Part shown: piece by piece, positions 7,623 to 10,526 of the stretch | Layout of the letters: the number at the start of each line of letters is the position of its first letter | Numbering within the stretch: position 1 is the first letter of the stretch | Origin: Methylotetracoccus sp. | Lineage (GTDB): Bacteria > Pseudomonadota > Gammaproteobacteria > Methylococcales > Methylococcaceae | NCBI GenBank assembly: GCA_025458755.1 | Contig: JALORT010000031.1 | Coordinates: 1 to 10,526, forward strand | Direction of reading: 5' to 3' | Length of the DNA: 10,526 nt | Position numbers and translations under genes: made by a program | Notes under the pieces: model-generated | Seen by the model: the letters and a program-made list of their open reading frames with translations, nothing else | Database searches by the model: none | Told to the model about the DNA's origin: nothing

Positions 7623-7634
7623 ACGACGTCTGCC
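7613..7634. terminator. Possible hairpin at yggX 3' end
   Basis: GGCAGAC (7613-7619) and GTCTGCC (7628-7634) form a 7-bp perfect stem with an 8-base loop that contains the yggX stop codon. It lies between convergent yggX and the L,D-transpeptidase gene. There is no T-run on the plus strand (ATTACGGGG follows), so it may stabilise the mRNA end rather than terminate intrinsically. The rest of 7623-7709 shows nothing else recognisable. Confidence 0.35.
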
Positions 7635-7709
7635 ATTACGGGGGGCGATCCCGTGAACCGAAGGGCTGATGATGAGTGGGCCCTCGGTATCCATTCCCGC
7701 ATTGCCCCC

Positions 7710-9041
7710 TCAGATCCCTTCGTCCAGGTCTGCGTCTTCTTCCGAATCCGGCGCCGCGTACGGATCATGCTCGGGAGCGGCACGATAGTCGGGAAGTGCA
7801 GCCTGATCAGCAGGAGCGGCACGGTATTCCGGGAGGGCGGGCCGCTCCGGGATCGGCGAGGGCTCACGGACAGGTTCGGGTACCGGCTCGGCAACCGCCG
7901 TGGGCTCCGGCGGATGGTACGACTCGATCGCTTCCAGCGGCTGCGAGCTCCCGAACGGCTTCGAGATCAGCACCGGAATGCCGGACGGCTTTTCAATCGC
8001 TTTCCGAATCGCTCCGCCGTCCAGTGAGACCCCGCGTGATGCGTTTTTCTTGTCGATCAGACCCAGCGCCGTGCTCAGCAGCTCGTCATAACTCAAACGG
8101 TCCTCGTCCAGCGGCTGGTGGACTTCCATGTATAAATCCTCCCCTACCCAACCCAGCTTGATCGGCTGATTCACCAAGCGCACCGGGGTACCAACGCTCA
8201 CCAAAGGATAGAGCTTCGCGATATCCTCCGGATACATACGGATGCACCCATGGGTTACCCGCATCCCGATGCCGTAGGCTTTGTCGATGCCGGTGCCGTG
8301 GATCAGATAACCCGGGACCGAGAGTCGCATCGCGAATTGACCCAGCGGGTTCATCGGTCCGGCCGGAACGACGTCAGGCAGGATCTCGCCGTCCTGTGCA
8401 TGCTCCTTCTTGATGGACTCCGGCGGACGCCAAACCGGGTCTTTCAGCTTTTCGGCGATCTTGGCGGCACCCAGCGGCGTGCGCCAGTCCATCCGTCCGA
8501 TGCTGACCGGATAGGTGATCACTTCGGTCGGATTGCCTTTCATCACCACCGTCGTTTGTGCGGGCGGTGCCGCAGGTGCCTTGCCTACCAAATTCTTTGG
8601 GTTCTTCGCGATTTTCGCGTCTTTGCTCTTCGAATCGGACTTGCTGGCTACCGGCTTGGCGGTCGGCGTTGGTTTCGCCGGCACCGTCTCGTAAGCACCC
8701 GGATAGTAGTACAGGCGCATTTCCGGAATATTCAATACCACTCCGACCCTGGGCGCATCGGGCAAGATGAACTGCCGGGGAATCAAGACCTTGGTGCCGC
8801 CTTTGGGCAGCCAGCGGTCGACATCGGGATTCGCCATCACGATTTCGTCCTGCCCCAGGCTGTGGTCTCTGGCGATGTCGATCAGCGTCTCTTCGTCATG
8901 GGCCGTCACGTACCTGATCTCTCCGATCAGGTCGTTGCCCGAAGCAGGAAGTCGATACACCTCGCCGACACTGACGACCGGCAGCAGAGCGCCGGCCAGG
9001 AACGCCACAAAGCGTATTCTCGAGATTCGGTACTGGGCCAT
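7710..9041 (-). CDS. Periplasmic L,D-transpeptidase (YkuD domain) with LysM-like domain and Pro-rich tail
   Basis: The 443-residue product resembles the ErfK/YbiS/YcfS/YnhG group, which links peptidoglycan stems through meso-diaminopimelate or attaches outer-membrane proteins to it. A signal peptide (about 1-26) is followed by a LysM-like segment (about 42-88, DEETLIDIARDHSLGQDEI) and the YkuD domain (about 97-292). The YkuD domain has H248 in LIHGTG and the nucleophile C266 in RVTHGCIRM. Between LNIPEMRLYYYP and EVITYPVSIGR the domain is interrupted by about 59 residues rich in Lys, Pro, Ala and Ser (about 114-172). After the catalytic domain come about 130 residues ending in a Pro-rich, acidic tail with repeated LP[E/D]YRAAP. 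The ATG at 9041 is chosen for the GGAG four bases upstream and the signal peptide that follows. rdgC lies 41 bases upstream on the same strand. Confidence 0.92.
   Translation of the reverse strand: MAQYRISRIRFVAFLAGALLPVVSVGEVYRLPASGNDLIGEIRYVTAHDEETLIDIARDHSLGQDEIVMANPDVDRWLPKGGTKVLIPRQFILPDAPRVGVVLNIPEMRLYYYPGAYETVPAKPTPTAKPVASKSDSKSKDAKIAKNPKNLVGKAPAAPPAQTTVVMKGNPTEVITYPVSIGRMDWRTPLGAAKIAEKLKDPVWRPPESIKKEHAQDGEILPDVVPAGPMNPLGQFAMRLSVPGYLIHGTGIDKAYGIGMRVTHGCIRMYPEDIAKLYPLVSVGTPVRLVNQPIKLGWVGEDLYMEVHQPLDEDRLSYDELLSTALGLIDKKNASRGVSLDGGAIRKAIEKPSGIPVLISKPFGSSQPLEAIESYHPPEPTAVAEPVPEPVREPSPIPERPALPEYRAAPADQAALPDYRAAPEHDPYAAPDSEEDADLDEGI
7774..7834 (-). repeat. 39-bp-period tandem repeat in the L,D-transpeptidase tail
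   Basis: On the plus strand GGAGCGGCACG begins at 7774 and again at 7813, a spacing of 39 bases. The coding strand reads LPEYRAAP then LPDYRAAP 13 residues apart, with a degenerate third copy DPYAAP nearer the C-terminus. It is a coding repeat, likely part of an extended wall-spanning or outer-membrane-reaching tail. Confidence 0.7.
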
Positions 9042-9082
9042 CTTACTCCGCATTGAAGCGATCAAACTCAAACAAATCATTA

Positions 9083-9994
9083 TTATACGTTCGGACTCCG
9101 CTCTCCGCCGAAAAGTTCGAGTAAACGCGGTATGAACTCGGCGAGTTCTAATGTCATGATCGAAAAATCCGCATCGAAACGCGCCATCGCATCCTCGGTG
9201 TCGATGTCGCTCGCTTTTTCCTGCACCGCGTCAAGGAAACGCAGCCGCCGGATGTTCAGGCGATCGTCCAGCGTGAAGCCGAGGCGGTCGTCCCAGCTCA
9301 GCGCCAGCTTCATCGCTTCCTTGCCCGCAGCAAGGTGATTCTGAATCTCCGGCGCGGCCAAATCCTGCCGGCGACAGCGGACGATGCCGCCGTCCTCGTC
9401 CTCGGCGCGCAGCTCACATTCCTGCTCGACCACGATATCGGGCGGTGCTCCCTCCGCCAACCAGCGCGTCATCACCGCGGCCGGCCGCTCGATCGCATTG
9501 GGGAACGCGACCGGCAATTCACCCAGCGACTCCCGCAGCACGCTGGTCAACTCATCGGTCTTCTTGCCGCTGGCGCTGTCCACCACCAGCCACCCGCCTT
9601 GGCGGTCGATGTAGGCGTAAGTCTTGCGCGCGTGACTGAAAGCCTGCGGCAGCAATTCGCGAACGATGTTCTCGCGCAATTCCATCTTTTCCCGCTTGCC
9701 GATCTTCCGCCCCTCTCTTGCCCCGAGCTCGGACACGCGCTCTGACAGCGTGTCGCTGATGACCGAGGCCGGGAGGATTTTCTCTTCCTTCTTCAGGCAG
9801 ATCAGCGCGAATCCGCCGATCACATGCGTCAGCGGCATGGCTTCTTCATCGGTCGGCGGAAACCACCCGACACTCAGTGGATCGGTCCGTCCGCAAGGAC
9901 GAAAGCGCCGCTCCTCGAGTTTCGTCTCAAGCTCCTCGAAGGTCGGGCCGAAAGGGGAAGTGAAGCGAAACAACGCGAGATTCTTGAACCACAT
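9083..9994 (-). CDS. rdgC: Recombination-associated protein RdgC
   Basis: RdgC forms a ring-shaped dimer on double-stranded DNA and limits RecA loading and strand exchange. The 303-residue product has the same length as E. coli RdgC and matches the family throughout: MWFKNLALFR at the N-terminus, FRPCG, VGWFPP, LTHVIGG, KKEEKILP, LLPQAFSHA, the positively charged RCRRQDL (about 206-212), AGKEAMKLALSWDDRLGF, and RFDADFSIMTLELA near the end. The ATG at 9994 is chosen from the conserved MWFKN start; an upstream extension of five residues has no family support. No strong Shine-Dalgarno precedes it. A good sigma70-like promoter lies just upstream, and the L,D-transpeptidase gene follows 41 bases after the stop and may share the transcript. 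Confidence 0.96.
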   Translation of the reverse strand: MWFKNLALFRFTSPFGPTFEELETKLEERRFRPCGRTDPLSVGWFPPTDEEAMPLTHVIGGFALICLKKEEKILPASVISDTLSERVSELGAREGRKIGKREKMELRENIVRELLPQAFSHARKTYAYIDRQGGWLVVDSASGKKTDELTSVLRESLGELPVAFPNAIERPAAVMTRWLAEGAPPDIVVEQECELRAEDEDGGIVRCRRQDLAAPEIQNHLAAGKEAMKLALSWDDRLGFTLDDRLNIRRLRFLDAVQEKASDIDTEDAMARFDADFSIMTLELAEFIPRLLELFGGERSPNV

Positions 9995-10020
9995 AATGCG
10001 ACAATCCAAAAAAGCCCGGC

Positions 10021-10049
10021 ATTATGGTCAATTGCCCGGCGCTTGTCAT
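10021..10049 (-). promoter_or_regulatory. Sigma70-like promoter of rdgC
   Basis: On the minus strand, ATGACA (plus 10044-10049; five of six to TTGACA) is separated by exactly 17 bases from CATAAT (plus 10021-10026; five of six to TATAAT). Transcription would start near 10014, about 20 bases before the rdgC ATG. A GCCCGGC motif occurs twice on the plus strand, at 10014-10020 and 10034-10040, exactly 20 bases apart. One copy lies in the promoter spacer and the other at the predicted start point, a layout that would suit a repressor. Confidence 0.6.
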
Positions 10050-10338
10050 TCCCGTAGACACGGCGCACCACGTCGCGATCGGCGGCTGCCGGCTCCGCCC
10101 GATCGGAACAAGCCGGCCGCAGCGCCGCTGAATTCGGTGGGCCGGGGCTGCTGCGTCAGCGCCTTCCAGCGTGCCGGCCGGTGATCATGGATGCGGTCAC
10201 TCGGTTTTCGGTGCAAGTGGACGTTCGGGCGGCGCACACGCCGGTCCTTCGCTGTGACCGCGCGGCCGCCGCTCTCATGCCGCGGCTGCGGCAACTGCCA
10301 AATTCCCAGGCGGTTGCGTATGCCGCGCAAAAAGGCAT

Positions 10339-10376
10339 GTTCTCAACCCATGCGGAGCCGGAAAAGGGAAGAGAAC
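10339..10376 (-). terminator. Possible terminator of the FGE-like gene
   Basis: GTTCTC-aa-CCC (10339-10349) pairs with GGG-aa-GAGAAC (10366-10376), nine of eleven positions matching around a 16-base loop. In the minus-strand transcript the hairpin begins about 17 bases after the FGE-like stop and is followed, five bases later, by TTTTT. The gap before the T-run and the internal mismatches make it a weak candidate. Confidence 0.35.
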
Positions 10377-10392
10377 AAAGAGTAAAGAGAAT

Positions 10393-10526
10393 TCAGTCCT
10401 GGGCGTGACGGAAACCGATGTTGGTGTTCCGGGCGTCGGGGCCGCCCCCGCCGCGTCCGGCCGACCGAAGGTACAGCGGAGCGTTGAACCAGGAACCGCC
10501 GCGGATCACGCAAAGTCCGGGCTCAT
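10393..10526 (-). CDS. Formylglycine-generating-enzyme-like / C-type-lectin-fold protein, C-terminal fragment
   Basis: The window edge cuts this gene; only the last 43 residues and the TGA are present. They read EPGLCVIRGGSWFNAPLYLR followed by SAGRGGGGPDARNTNIGFRH and AQD. The [V/L]xRGGSW...RSA.R...PD.RN..IGFR pattern is the C-terminus of the FGE-sulfatase (SUMF1) family. The catalytic cysteine pair that human FGE carries shortly after its GGS motif (C336/C341) is absent, so this is probably not a sulfatase-activating oxidase. It is more likely a non-catalytic member of the fold, such as a ligand-binding or kinase-associated domain. The residues between GGSW and GFR are the part that diversity-generating retroelements vary in lectin-fold targets, and the codon pattern here is compatible with that. 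Confidence 0.85.
   Translation of the reverse strand, partial: EPGLCVIRGGSWFNAPLYLRSAGRGGGGPDARNTNIGFRHAQD

Larger units (their letters stand above)
10010..10392. other. Long intergenic region between the FGE-like gene and rdgC
   Basis: This stretch of about 380 bases is GC-rich and holds no gene I can support. Open frames on both strands (for example minus 10046-10330) show no family and biased high-GC composition. It contains the rdgC promoter at its left end, a GC-rich hairpin TGCCGC/GCGGCA with a GGCT loop (10278-10293), and a possible terminator plus a pyrimidine tract behind the FGE-like gene at its right end. I looked for a copy of the FGE-like C-terminus (template repeat) here and saw none. 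Confidence 0.6.

Noticed and set aside
8250..9056. Plus-strand frame of 268 residues opposite the L,D-transpeptidase
   Set aside because: It is an antisense shadow rich in Arg, His and Asp; the minus-strand gene has a signal peptide, ribosome site and catalytic motif.
10046..10330. Minus-strand 94-residue frame in the intergenic region, considered as a retroelement accessory gene
   Set aside because: No helical-bundle pattern or family match; Arg/Pro/Gly-rich product typical of noncoding GC-rich DNA.
10010..10392. Template repeat or reverse transcriptase next to the FGE-like gene
   Set aside because: I compared the region by eye with the last 130 bases of the FGE-like gene and found no similar copy; rdgC follows immediately.
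1..10526. CRISPR arrays, tRNA or rRNA genes, insertion sequences
   Set aside because: No regularly spaced repeats, no cloverleaf-like or rRNA sequence, and no transposase motifs were seen on either strand.

Overview
This is a high-GC proteobacterial chromosome segment, most likely from a gammaproteobacterium. It is made almost entirely of housekeeping genes. The gene orders lptM-lysA-dapF-DUF484-xerC and mutY-yggX, together with darP, rdgC and a DUF2333 gene, are typical of Gammaproteobacteria. The version with lysA between lptM and dapF is the arrangement I associate with Pseudomonas-like and related lineages rather than E. coli. I cannot name the genus.

Layout from left to right. Positions 1-307 hold no gene I can support. 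Two plus-strand genes follow: a 60-residue protein with two membrane segments, then darP (ribosome-associated, large-subunit assembly), which starts inside the stop codon of the small gene. A palindromic hairpin separates these from a convergent minus-strand block. Read in transcription order (right to left), the block is lptM (45-residue lipoprotein), lysA, dapF, DUF484, xerC, and then a DUF2333 membrane protein that has its own likely promoter. The block couples the last steps of diaminopimelate and lysine synthesis to an LptD-maturation lipoprotein and the XerC recombinase. Its gene junctions are 3-5 bases or overlapping, so it is probably one operon. A divergent intergenic region then leads to plus-strand mutY-yggX, a DNA-repair and iron-trafficking pair. 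Convergent to that are rdgC and an L,D-transpeptidase on the minus strand, with rdgC transcribed first from a good sigma70-like promoter. The right edge carries the last 43 codons of a formylglycine-generating-enzyme-like (C-type lectin fold) protein.

I see no complete unusual system. The item most worth a second look is the truncated right-edge gene. Its C-terminus looks like the variable region of a diversity-generating-retroelement target, although no template repeat or reverse transcriptase lies in the window. Other notable points are an L,D-transpeptidase whose catalytic domain is split by a Lys/Pro/Ala-rich insertion of about 59 residues and which has a repeated Pro-rich tail, a 9-bp inverted repeat around the DUF2333 -10 box, and a MutY with a 44-residue N-terminal extension.
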